A program made the position numbers and the translations under genes. This document shows, piece after piece, positions 25,757 to 33,304 of a stretch of 41,089 nucleotides of DNA (position 1 is its first letter; each line of letters begins with the position of its first letter). This DNA is from Rhizonema sp. PD37. Its GTDB lineage: Bacteria > Cyanobacteriota > Cyanobacteriia > Cyanobacteriales > Nostocaceae. Where the stretch lies: the NCBI GenBank assembly GCA_029379215.1, contig JAQYWO010000038.1, positions 1 through 41,089 of the forward strand, given 5' to 3'. The notes under the pieces were generated by a model. The model had not been told where the DNA came from. It searched no databases and worked only from the letters and a program-made list of their open reading frames with translations.

Positions 25757-25868
25757 AGTTTTTGTGTACGGAGTGGGGGGTGCGGAGTTGTTGTTAACAG
25801 GGTAAGCTCATCTTTTCAATAAGAGTGCATCATTGTCAATAAGCGAGAAAATATTATCAAGTGTTCCC

Positions 25869-27278
25869 TTATTCACTTTTTATTAACTTTTCAAGAATTT
25901 TCTGTAAGAACGCCTCTGTTTCTATGAGAACACGGCAATGTAAATCGCGGAAATCTTCTTGACTAATAGGGGTGTGTTGTAAGCCAAGCCAGCTAAACTT
26001 TGCTGATAATTCTTTCCAAGATTTTCTAATATCTGCCTCTTTGCCGTGGTCTATATCGTGACGCAGCCACTTATTTCTCAAGTGTTTGATACACCAAATT
26101 AAATCACAATCAGCAGGCTCAAGCACACCCCCATGCTCTTTTAAAAAACGAAGTTTATCTTTACCAGCACCTTCATAAAATAAGAAGTAGAGGCAATCTA
26201 CGAAATCAGCAAAACTTTGTTTAGTTTCCGGAAGTAGCCAAGGGAAATCAGCAAATACTTCTAGCACTTTATTTGTTGGCTTAAATATTTCTGACTTTTC
26301 TCCAACTTTCACAACTTCGTTACATTGTGTTACTAAAAATAAGACATGTCGGGATAAGGTAGAGACATTAGCTGCTGGAGATAGTTTAATTAAAGCTGCG
26401 TCATCTTCTAAATTTTCTGACTCAATGGCAGCTATTAATTCGTCCTGTTGAATAATTGGTAAGTCCAGTGGTCTTGGCTCAGATACATCATCATCTGTTG
26501 GCTCAGTAATTATAGATGAGAAAGCTTGTGTTGTAGTCAGTAACTGTACTTCGGCTAGACGTAAAGATATCTGTAAAGCTCTTACTATTTTCTGATTTTT
26601 GGTTTCCGAAATACGTTGGATTGTGCTTTCAACAAATCCCGTGTATACTCTATAATTTTCTAGCAATCGCGCTGCGATATTTGGCTTTTCAGTCAATAGA
26701 TGAAATTCTTGAAATTTGTTGATAGTTTGTGTCAAGCTACTATGCCATGCCACTGAAGCCTCTTGAATTTGTGGCATAGTCAATTGGAATAACTTAGTAG
26801 CATCTGTGTTTGGCATTACTAGCTTTCGCCAAACATCAGTTTGCTGCTTCAATACTTCTATAACTTTTGATTGCTCGAATGCTGCTAATTTAGAGATTTG
26901 TAACGATGGATTTTGAATCTGTCCAGCAATTTTACGCGCTGGACTCAGAATATCTTCTATAGCTAAGGAATGTGATGATATTTTATCTAAATTCAGACCT
27001 TTCTTAATATTTGGTACACCAATAGCAGTAGTAATAGCTTTATTCACTTCAGGCATTTTGACAGCATCAGCAATAGCTTTACTGATATCTGAAACACTAA
27101 TAGCAGCAATTGCTGGATTAACCCGTGAAATCCTAGCAGCAGCAGCGAATTTTTTATTAACTTCTACAGCATGAACCCTTGCTAATTCTTGAATCTGACG
27201 ATACGGTTTTATCAATTCACCAATTTGGTCAATTGATTTCATCAACTCCCGATACTGCTTAAATGGCTCATTCATCAT
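25869..27278 (-). CDS. Unknown protein, 469 residues, in the toxin/defence island
   Basis: The start used is the ATG at 27278 (MMNEPFKQYRELMKSIDQIG). The longer frame to 27335 begins within the older methylase remnant and is less likely. The protein is largely helical. Its N-terminal half is built of amphipathic helices (ELIKPYRQIQELARVHAVEV, AIADAVKMPEVNKAITTAIG). The C-terminal 130 residues have a distinct compact region with FADFPWLLPETKQSFADFVD, FLFYEGAGKDKLRFLKEHGG, LIWCIKHLRNKWLRHDIDHG and LIETEAFLQKILEKL. No signal peptide or membrane segment is seen. I do not recognise the family. Position directly after a DUF1156 methylase tail suggests it came with a defence cassette. Confidence 0.7.
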   Translation of the reverse strand: MMNEPFKQYRELMKSIDQIGELIKPYRQIQELARVHAVEVNKKFAAAARISRVNPAIAAISVSDISKAIADAVKMPEVNKAITTAIGVPNIKKGLNLDKISSHSLAIEDILSPARKIAGQIQNPSLQISKLAAFEQSKVIEVLKQQTDVWRKLVMPNTDATKLFQLTMPQIQEASVAWHSSLTQTINKFQEFHLLTEKPNIAARLLENYRVYTGFVESTIQRISETKNQKIVRALQISLRLAEVQLLTTTQAFSSIITEPTDDDVSEPRPLDLPIIQQDELIAAIESENLEDDAALIKLSPAANVSTLSRHVLFLVTQCNEVVKVGEKSEIFKPTNKVLEVFADFPWLLPETKQSFADFVDCLYFLFYEGAGKDKLRFLKEHGGVLEPADCDLIWCIKHLRNKWLRHDIDHGKEADIRKSWKELSAKFSWLGLQHTPISQEDFRDLHCRVLIETEAFLQKILEKLIKSE

Positions 27279-27289
27279 AATCTGATTAA

Positions 27290-27603
27290 TTAAAATCCAA
27301 GTCCTTTCTTTCTTGCTAACACCCCATCCACCCAACGTTTTTCGTCAGTATTATTGGGATACAACGCTGATAGTGCCTGGGTTAATCGCCAGAAACGTTG
27401 GTCAGTTCCAGCCCCTTCTTCCACTAAAAAGCGTTTAAGGGCTTCGCTGCGTCCGGCGGCAAACAAAATCATGCTCTGGTGAATGCGATCTAATATAGTA
27501 TTCCCCAGTTGGGGGAATGTTTTTTCACCCCAATCATTGTCTTCGTCTTCTATGCTACCAGCGATATCAAAGAGGCTGAGTTGCTTGACATCCTTTGCAC
27601 TGT
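27290..27603 (-). pseudogene. C-terminal remnant of a DUF1156-type DNA methylase
   Basis: The minus frame reads DVKQLSLFDIAGSIEDEDND near its upstream edge, then TFPQLGNTILDRIHQSMILF, AAGRSEALKRFLVEEGAG, RFWRLTQALSALYP and EKRWVDGVLARKKGLGF. This resembles the last 100 residues of large DUF1156 adenine-specific methylases found in anti-phage islands. The rest, including the catalytic NPPY region, is absent. At about 27604 it abuts a plus-strand UPF0016 tail, so this is a rearrangement breakpoint. The family match is from memory and should be confirmed. Confidence 0.6.
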
Positions 27604-27721
27604 GATTGCTGTAATGGGTGGACGTTTAATTGCCGGAAGAATTTCTGAACGCAAGGTCACTGCCATCGGCGGCTTGTTATTCTTGGTGTTTGCGGCTGCG
27701 GCCATTTGGGAAGGAGCTTAG
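27604..27721 (+). pseudogene. C-terminal remnant of a UPF0016 (GDT1/TMEM165-like) transporter
   Basis: The plus frame ends MGGRLIAGRISERKVTAIGG then LLFLVFAAAAIWEGA before the stop at 27721. This is the typical last 40 residues of UPF0016 cation transporters, which in cyanobacteria export manganese. The membrane helices that should come before are missing and replaced by methylase DNA on the other strand. It cannot be functional. Confidence 0.65.
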
Positions 27722-28070
27722 CCAAACCGAAACTGACGAATCACACTACTTTACAAATACAATCAAAGTTTTATGAGTTACAACTCTGGTTGTATAAAAG
27801 TTATAAGGTCATTCGGAGTCGGTGGTTCTTACGGGCAGAAAGATTACTGGTTGGGACAACCAGATCCTGCAAGCCCGCAAGAGCCACTCCGCTACGCCGA
27901 CTCCGAGCCACGAGTTTCTAAAACCCGGAAAGATGGTTTGACTATTGGCAGCGATCGCAGAAATTAGCTATGGCGTTTGCTCTATGGCGGGAGCAATAGT
28001 CAGTATTATAGTAAAGCAGCATAAGGGCAGAGCGAAAGCCCGTTGCTCGCGACTAATCGTATACACAACT
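27722..28070. other. Intergenic stretch with rearranged DNA
   Basis: I see no credible gene. It contains a perfect hairpin CTGGTTG-GGA-CAACCAG (27847-27863) and a HIP1 octamer near 27952. Given the broken genes on both sides, it is probably decayed sequence. Confidence 0.4.
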
Positions 28071-28310
28071 ATGAATGTACAACTTGTTAATTCCCTCGTA
28101 GAAGTGGTACTAAACCTCTCCCCTGAAGAGCAAAAACTCTTCCGAGAAAAGCTTAGGGACAAGCATTTAACCTTACTAATTCGTAAACCTCAAACATCAT
28201 CGGAGAGATTATTACTTTGGCAGGAGTGGATAGATACAGCACCGAAAAGCTATGCCAACCTTTCTGATGAAGCTCTACGTCGAGAAAATATCTGCGATGA
28301 TGAAGTATGA
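28071..28310 (+). CDS. Putative antitoxin of a PIN toxin pair
   Basis: A 79-residue protein from the ATG at 28071: MNVQLVNSLVEVVLNLSPEE, then QKLFREKL, a helical start, and a C-terminal part LWQEWIDTAPKSYANLSDEA ending RRENICDDEV. Short proteins with LSPEEQ-type helices followed by a PIN gene are common antitoxins in cyanobacteria. Its stop overlaps the next start (ATGA at 28307-28310), the classic coupling of antitoxin and toxin. The toxin is truncated. The longer frame to 27945 lacks support. Confidence 0.7.
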   Translation: MNVQLVNSLVEVVLNLSPEEQKLFREKLRDKHLTLLIRKPQTSSERLLLWQEWIDTAPKSYANLSDEALRRENICDDEV

Positions 28311-28393
28311 CCTATTATTTATTAGATACCAATATCCTGTTACGCTTTTCCAGTATAACCTTACACGGATTAGAAAATACAACTGATTTATAA
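28307..28393 (+). pseudogene. Truncated PIN-domain toxin
   Basis: After the overlapping ATG the frame reads MTYYLLDTNILLRFSSITLH and stops at 28393 after 28 codons. YLLDTNILLR is the start of a VapC-type PIN ribonuclease with the first catalytic Asp. The remaining 100 or so residues with the other acidic residues are gone, so the toxin is dead. Confidence 0.75.
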
Positions 28394-28433
28394 ATAATCG
28401 CTCTCAGTAGAGTTATCCCTATTAGCAAGTTTA

Positions 28434-28970
28434 TTAGGAAGCTTGAGATTTTAGATTCATCCTTAATTCTCGCCATTTCTGCCATTCTTGGGCACTTTTT
28501 TTTCCTTCTTCTACTTCTTGAAAATTTACCTGAACAAATGCGTTGTCAAACTCCACACCTAAGGCTGCACTCACTTCCAGGATTTCGCAAAAACTAGCGC
28601 ATTGATAATCTTTCTCTTCACATTCTTTTATTCGTTGTTCTTCAAACCCTAAAATATCAGCCAGTTCTTTCTGGCTTATTTTTGCTGCTATGCGAGCTTT
28701 TATTAATACATCTGCCAGTTTGTTAAAATTTTCAACTTGAATTTTAATTGGTTGGCTTTGATCACAATTAAACAGCTTTTCATATTCAGCGATTTCTTCT
28801 TGTAAAGCCATTAAATGAGACTTTTTGACATCAATGTCAAGCTGCCAGCGTTCAGGATCTCTTTTCTTCCATGCTTTGTCTTGTTCAACTACAGCTATTG
28901 AATATTCAAATCTTTTAGCGCACTCTTTGCTATACTCATATTGCTTTTCATTTTTAATCATGGTTCCCAT
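28434..28970 (-). CDS. XRE-type helix-turn-helix protein, partner of the NTase-like gene
   Basis: A 178-residue protein. Residues about 85-145 form an XRE/Cro HTH: FNKLADVLIKARIAAKISQK, then ELADILGFEEQRIKECEEKD. The N-terminal 80 residues are charged helices (ECAKRFEYSIAVVEQDKAWK), a possible binding domain for its partner. It overlaps the end of the upstream gene by 13 bases (28958-28970), so translation is coupled. The layout of a small catalytic-fold protein followed by an HTH protein fits a toxin-antitoxin pair with the HTH protein as antitoxin and autoregulator. That is inference. Confidence 0.8.
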   Translation of the reverse strand: MGTMIKNEKQYEYSKECAKRFEYSIAVVEQDKAWKKRDPERWQLDIDVKKSHLMALQEEIAEYEKLFNCDQSQPIKIQVENFNKLADVLIKARIAAKISQKELADILGFEEQRIKECEEKDYQCASFCEILEVSAALGVEFDNAFVQVNFQEVEEGKKSAQEWQKWRELRMNLKSQAS

Positions 28971-29422
28971 CTCACCAAATCAATAGCAATAATTCCCTTT
29001 CTCTTTTGCATTCTATCGCGCTGGAAAAATTCAAATGAGTCTAAACCTAAATCACCAACTGGCTCATCTGAACGAAAAATTTCACCTTTATATTTAGATT
29101 TTTGTGCTTGTCGGTCAAAACTATTAATTAATATAGGAGCATTCTGTCTGAGATAATCGAGATCTACAGTGTCATTATCATAACAAGCATCAAAATCATT
29201 AGGGCTTGGTTCACTAGTCACAAAACTGCCATTTATGTAAATTCTTCTACAGCCTGCCGCTTTTAATTGCGTCATAACCAGTTCTAAACCATTTATCATT
29301 CGTTCTCTCCTGAAACTGTTTCCAAATCTTTCCTTAAACTCCTCCCATTCGCAAAAATACACACCTGGCGGTAAATTACCATTTTCGTCAAAATCTGGTA
29401 TCACTTTCTCAAACTCTAACAC
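28958..29422 (-). CDS. Nucleotidyltransferase-fold (DUF6932-like) protein, putative toxin
   Basis: A 154-residue protein. The core is RRIYINGSFVTSEPSPNDFD then ACYD: a Gly-Ser start and an Asp-x-Asp-type pair (DFDACYD), the catalytic hallmark of the nucleotidyltransferase superfamily, where GS is followed about ten residues later by D-x-D. The N-terminus LPPGVYFCEWEEFKERFGNS is typical of this small family. It ends GIIAIDLVRWEP. It overlaps the HTH gene downstream. The family name is from memory. An AbiEii or MenT-like toxin role is a hypothesis. Confidence 0.75.
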   Translation of the reverse strand: MLEFEKVIPDFDENGNLPPGVYFCEWEEFKERFGNSFRRERMINGLELVMTQLKAAGCRRIYINGSFVTSEPSPNDFDACYDNDTVDLDYLRQNAPILINSFDRQAQKSKYKGEIFRSDEPVGDLGLDSFEFFQRDRMQKRKGIIAIDLVRWEP

Positions 29423-29464
29423 AGATGAAATATTTAGTTATGAGCTTATCATAAATGTTAAAAT

Positions 29465-29512
29465 TTAAGTCCTTTCTTTCTTGCTAATACACCATCAACA
29501 AGAGCGTTTTTC
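29465..29512 (-). pseudogene. Second copy of the DUF1156-type methylase 3' end
   Basis: The minus strand reads VDGVLARKKGLKF and a stop, nearly the same as the end of the remnant at 27290. The DNA stretch AAGTCCTTTCTTTCTTGCTAA is shared (with the first copy at about 27297). Further upstream the frame shifts. It lies 43 bases before the start of the NTase-like gene. Confidence 0.7.
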
Positions 29513-29538
29513 ATCTGTACCGTTGTTTGACACCTATT

Positions 29539-29814
29539 ATGCCTATCCTACTTTAACTAGAACCTGAAATTGAATCACGCTTGATGGCTCAAGCCGCAGA
29601 TCAAGGAACATCTATTGAAGTATTGTTGAAAACTTTAGTCGAAAGCTTGCTCGCATCCTCATCCCAAACCACACCCCTGACACTATCACCTCAACAACGA
29701 GCGGAAAGATTTGTAAATTGGGCTACAAGTCACTCATCAATAAACGCGCCACCTCTTTCAAATGATGCAATTAGCCGCGAAAGTATATACACAAAAGAAG
29801 ATAAAATACTATGA
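29539..29814 (+). pseudogene. Antitoxin gene with early in-frame stop
   Basis: The natural start appears to be ATG at 29539 (MPILL), but codon 6 is TAA (29554-29556). The frame then continues LEPEIESRLMAQAADQGTSI, a ribbon-helix-helix-like antitoxin start, through AERFVNWATSHSSINAPPLS and AISRESIYTKEDKIL to a stop at 29814 that overlaps the next ATG. Translation could restart at TTG 29581 or ATG 29584, giving 76-77 residues, so some function is possible. Its toxin is truncated. Confidence 0.65.
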
Positions 29815-29867
29815 CCTACCTGGGTGATACAAATGTTTTGTTGCGGAGTGTTCAGGTAACTCATTCA
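29811..29867 (+). pseudogene. Truncated PIN toxin joined to ArsA-like remnant
   Basis: The frame starts MTYLGDTNVLLRSVQVTHSM, a VapC-type PIN N-terminus with the first catalytic Asp. Homology ends at about 29867, where DNA matching the 3' end of the ArsA-like gene begins in a different frame. This is a recombination junction. Confidence 0.75.
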
Positions 29868-29972
29868 ATGCGAGTTTATTTGCCGATAAAAGTATCATTC
29901 ACTTGCCAATTTTACCCCGTTCTGTGGAACCGTTAGACAGAATTAAAGGAGCAGCAAATCTCCTGTTGTAAT
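29868..29972 (+). pseudogene. Duplicate of the ArsA-like gene 3' end
   Basis: The stretch reproduces 25318-25428 with about nine differences in 108 bases. The peptide in the ArsA frame reads SLFADKSIIHLPILPRSVEP, then LDRIKGAANLLL and a stop. The rest of the gene is absent. It marks the right boundary of the segment that separates the ArsA-like gene from the CDC48-like gene. Confidence 0.9.
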
Positions 29973-29973
29973 T

Positions 29974-30789
29974 TCAATACCTGGATGTGCGATCGCCACC
30001 TCGAATTGGTGCTAATAATTCATCAACCCACTGTTGATCGGCTTTTGACAATGCAGGAGATGGAACGGGCTGTTGATAGTCAATGCGTTGATTATACCCA
30101 GCACGTTCACATACACCATCAAAAATCGTCTGCAAATCAACGGTCACTTCTTCATCTTCTAGCTTCAGTGGCAGGGGAAAACTCGGAATTGGTTCAGGCA
30201 AATTGAAACCATATAAATCGGCTTTAGGGCGTTGCGAACTTCGACTAACAACAATACGGTAGTCTGTTGGAAGCACCTTACCCATCATGGTCATTGGTAA
30301 GTTACCACGCAGTAAGTCAATTTCAATCAGATGCGAAAAACTACTCAAAACAAGCGCCCGCTTCTTTTCGTAGGTTGTTCTACCCTTGCCCTTTTGCTTA
30401 TTTTTAGGAGATAATACTTCAATTACGGTTATAACTGCATCAGTGCTGATTTCTCGGACTTCCAAATACCGATCTTTCACTGTTACTGGCATCGGTAACG
30501 TTATTGATTGCGGACGCTTCTGAGTCAGGGTAGAGCCTGTAACTGGCTGGACTTCAACATTTACTGGATTAGATAAGTTGGCGCTCAAAACTGTACCATC
30601 AGGTATACCGACTAATACCTCGTCCTCATCCTGATCTTGGTAAATACGAGTTTCGACATCGATATAATAATTTGGGCGCAACTGAGGTGCAAGCGTATCA
30701 GCTATCGCCACCAAAAGCCGGGTATGGAATGACGACCAAAGAGCTGGGTGTTCGAGATAGGGATTCATTCCAGGAAAGGTCGAGGGCAT
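29974..30789 (-). CDS. DUF4058-family protein
   Basis: A 271-residue protein starting MPSTFPGMNPYLEHPALWSS, then FHTRLLVAIADTLAPQLRPN and YYIDVETRIY. This is the invariant start of DUF4058 proteins, which are abundant and dispersed in cyanobacteria. VITVIEVLSPKNKQKGKGRT near residue 125 has an E-x-x-S-P-x-N-K core like that of Uma2 or PD-(D/E)xK nucleases. RALVLSSFSHLIEIDLLRG follows. Function is unknown. It lies between the ArsA-like remnant and the CDC48-like gene, divergent from the latter, and probably arrived separately. Confidence 0.88.
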   Translation of the reverse strand: MPSTFPGMNPYLEHPALWSSFHTRLLVAIADTLAPQLRPNYYIDVETRIYQDQDEDEVLVGIPDGTVLSANLSNPVNVEVQPVTGSTLTQKRPQSITLPMPVTVKDRYLEVREISTDAVITVIEVLSPKNKQKGKGRTTYEKKRALVLSSFSHLIEIDLLRGNLPMTMMGKVLPTDYRIVVSRSSQRPKADLYGFNLPEPIPSFPLPLKLEDEEVTVDLQTIFDGVCERAGYNQRIDYQQPVPSPALSKADQQWVDELLAPIRGGDRTSRY

Positions 30790-30933
30790 CCTTTCAACTC
30801 CGATCTTCCGCGTTTTTTCCAGTATAACGAATCGGCACGACTATCGAATCAGAAAGAAATAGTAGTATTTTTGAAACATAACCAGAATTAGTTGGCCAAT
30901 AAAAAGCCGACTGCAAAAAATGGGAGTAATGTG

Positions 30934-32757
30934 ATGAACGATTTATTCAAAGGTTTTGAGCAGTTATTAGAATTAGCGAAAACCTTAGAAGAGAAAATTG
31001 AAAAGGGAGAAATTAAGACGGATGTGCAGTTCAGTACTCGTCCTCTCAGGAATATACCTCGAAATGGAGGTATTCCCCGTTCTGGTCATGTAGCTAGCAA
31101 TATTGGCACAAATCGCCCCACTCAACCGCAGTCAAGTTCTAGTTCTGGTGACTCGAGTGCTGCATCAATTGACTCTACAGCAATCCCCCTGAAAGATGTT
31201 GGCGGACTTAGCGAAGTCCTCCTCGAACTGAAAGAATTAATCGCTATACCTTTAAAACGTCCTGACTTACTCGCCAAACTCGGACTAGAACCTACACGCG
31301 GTGTTTTGTTAGTCGGGCCTCCTGGTACTGGCAAAACCCTCACTGCCCGTGCCCTTGCTGAAGAACTAGGAGTTAACTATATTGCCATAGTCGGGCCAGA
31401 AGTTATGGGCAAATATTATGGCGAAGCCGAACAAAGACTGCGCTCCATTTTTGAGAAAGCAGCTTCTAGCGCCCCTTGTATAATCTTTATTGATGAAATC
31501 GATAGTCTCGCCCCAGATCGTGGCAAAGTAGAAGGGGAAGTGGAAAAACGGCTAGTCGCACAACTTCTGAGTTTAATGGATGGTTTTGCCCAAACTAAAG
31601 GCGTGATTGTGCTAGCCGCCACTAATCGCCCCGAACATCTTGACCGAGCGTTACGTCGTCCTGGTAGATTTGACCGTGAAGTGCTGTTTCGCGTGCCAGA
31701 TCGTCAGGGACGCTTGGAAATACTGCAAATTCTCACTCGCGCCATGCCTTTAGAACAGACGGTAAACTTAGGAGCGATCGCTGCAAAAGCTGTTGGATTT
31801 GTCGGTGCAGACTTGAAAGCTATCTGTCAAAAAGCGGCATACAGTGCCTTGCGTCGTCAAGTCCCCTCAATTGAAGACCCGATTCCCGATACAATGACGA
31901 TACAGCAATCGGATTTTTTGCAAGCACTTCAAGAAATTAAACCTGCCGTTTTGCGTTCGGTAGAAGTAGAATCTCCTAACGTTGCGTGGGAAGACATTGG
32001 TGGGCTTTTAGAGACTAAGCAAACCCTACGCGAATCGGTAGAAGGCGCACTGTTACATCCGGAACTATACCTAAAAACAAAAGCGCGATCGCCTAAAGGT
32101 ATTTTACTTTGGGGACCACCCGGTACTGGCAAAACTATGTTAGCAAAAGCAGTTGCTTCCCAAGCTAGAGCTAATTTTATCTGCGTTAATGGTCCGGAAT
32201 TACTTAGTAAGTGGGTGGGTGCTAGTGAACAAGCCGTGCGGGAATTATTCGCCAAAGCAAGACTTGCAGCCCCTTGTGTGATATTTATCGACGAAATCGA
32301 TACTTTAGCACCAGCAAGAGGGCGTTACAGTGGTGATTCTGGAGTGAGCGATCGCGTCGTCGGACAATTGCTTACAGAATTGGACGGTTTACACACAGGT
32401 GCTAATATCCTGCTGATTGCTGCTACCAATCGTCTTGATGCCATAGATCCAGCAATACTTCGGGCAGGACGGTTAGATTTACAATTATTAGTAGATTTAC
32501 CCAATCTGGAAAGCCGCTTGTCAATTTTGGAAGTTCACAACCTTGAACGTCCATTGCAAGATGTGAATTTGGCATATTGGGCAGAAGTCACTGAGGGTTG
32601 GAATGGAGCGGATCTAGCATTGTTAGGCGATCGCTCAGCTGTGGAAGCAATCCGTCGCTATCGCTCTCAAGGTATGACAGATCCAGCTGCAATCCGAATT
32701 ACCACTGACGATTTTAGCTATGCTTACCAAGTTTTGAGCCAACAACGTCCGGCGTAA
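30934..32757 (+). CDS. CDC48/p97-like double AAA ATPase
   Basis: A protein of about 607 residues with two AAA modules. The first has GPPGTGKT near residue 128 and FIDEIDSLAPDRG near 185, and the second has GPPGTGKT near 393 and FIDEIDTLAPARG near 449. Both have arginine-finger regions (RPGRFDRE, RAGRLDLQL). The start chosen is the ATG at 30934, 8 bases after GGGAG. A TTG at 30892 would add 14 residues. It lacks the Cdc48 N-domain. Instead a short helix, FEQLLELAKTLEEKIEKGEI, and a Pro/Gly/Ser linker precede AAA1. Family members unfold or remodel protein complexes. Linkage to gvp genes suggests remodelling in gas vesicle assembly. Confidence 0.9.
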   Translation: MNDLFKGFEQLLELAKTLEEKIEKGEIKTDVQFSTRPLRNIPRNGGIPRSGHVASNIGTNRPTQPQSSSSSGDSSAASIDSTAIPLKDVGGLSEVLLELKELIAIPLKRPDLLAKLGLEPTRGVLLVGPPGTGKTLTARALAEELGVNYIAIVGPEVMGKYYGEAEQRLRSIFEKAASSAPCIIFIDEIDSLAPDRGKVEGEVEKRLVAQLLSLMDGFAQTKGVIVLAATNRPEHLDRALRRPGRFDREVLFRVPDRQGRLEILQILTRAMPLEQTVNLGAIAAKAVGFVGADLKAICQKAAYSALRRQVPSIEDPIPDTMTIQQSDFLQALQEIKPAVLRSVEVESPNVAWEDIGGLLETKQTLRESVEGALLHPELYLKTKARSPKGILLWGPPGTGKTMLAKAVASQARANFICVNGPELLSKWVGASEQAVRELFAKARLAAPCVIFIDEIDTLAPARGRYSGDSGVSDRVVGQLLTELDGLHTGANILLIAATNRLDAIDPAILRAGRLDLQLLVDLPNLESRLSILEVHNLERPLQDVNLAYWAEVTEGWNGADLALLGDRSAVEAIRRYRSQGMTDPAAIRITTDDFSYAYQVLSQQRPA

Positions 32758-33304
32758 GTAACGTTATGGTAATGAACGCCCTCCGCCACTGTGTACACTC
32801 TAAATCTTGTGCTGTTTCTTCAGGTGTAGCAGGATAGCGAAAATCAACTCATCTTCCCCCAGCAACCAACAGACAACAAATACGAGAAAAACTAGACAAT
32901 TCTCTTCAATCGTCCCGACTTCAAGCACGGGAACAGATTCGACACATTATTCACTATATTTGCACTCTAGTTCCGTAATTTCACGAATTATCATAGGAAG
33001 TAGTTTGCGATCGCACAGTTAAAAGAGTTCATCTACAATTAAGTCTCTGAAGCTCATGTAGTATTTTTAACTACATTTGAGGTAATCATCTGGCAGGAAG
33101 GGAGTAGAGGGTTTGCTTCTGTTGGCAGATAGCAATCATCCTATCCGCTAACAAAAACACTGCATCCGGTAAGCCAGAGGGGGAAATGCAACAACCACAG
33201 ACTTGACTCTACTTGGACTACAGTGTCACCTTTCATGCATTTGAATCTTACTGAGGGTGAGTTCCGATTTTTAGTCTAAATTCCAGAAAATAAAGAGGTA
33301 GCTG
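32758..33304. other. Intergenic stretch before the CHAT-GUN4 gene
   Basis: I find no complete gene here. A frame at about 32838-32980 (RQQIREKLDNSLQSSRLQAR) is open but has no start codon. The purine-rich GATGCAG start of the next gene is preceded by AAAGAGGTAGCTG, a plausible ribosome site. Confidence 0.4.

Noticed and set aside
25869..27335. Longer version of the unknown gene starting at a TTG at 27335
   Set aside because: The extra residues come from the methylase tail in another frame; the ATG at 27278, just after the methylase stop, is more natural.
31929..32255. Open frame of 108 codons on the minus strand
   Set aside because: It is antisense to the second AAA module of the CDC48-like gene, whose motifs are unambiguous.
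32838..32980. Possible coding remnant with RQQIREKLDNSLQSSRLQAR
   Set aside because: It lacks any start codon and has no recognisable family; the helical look could be chance.
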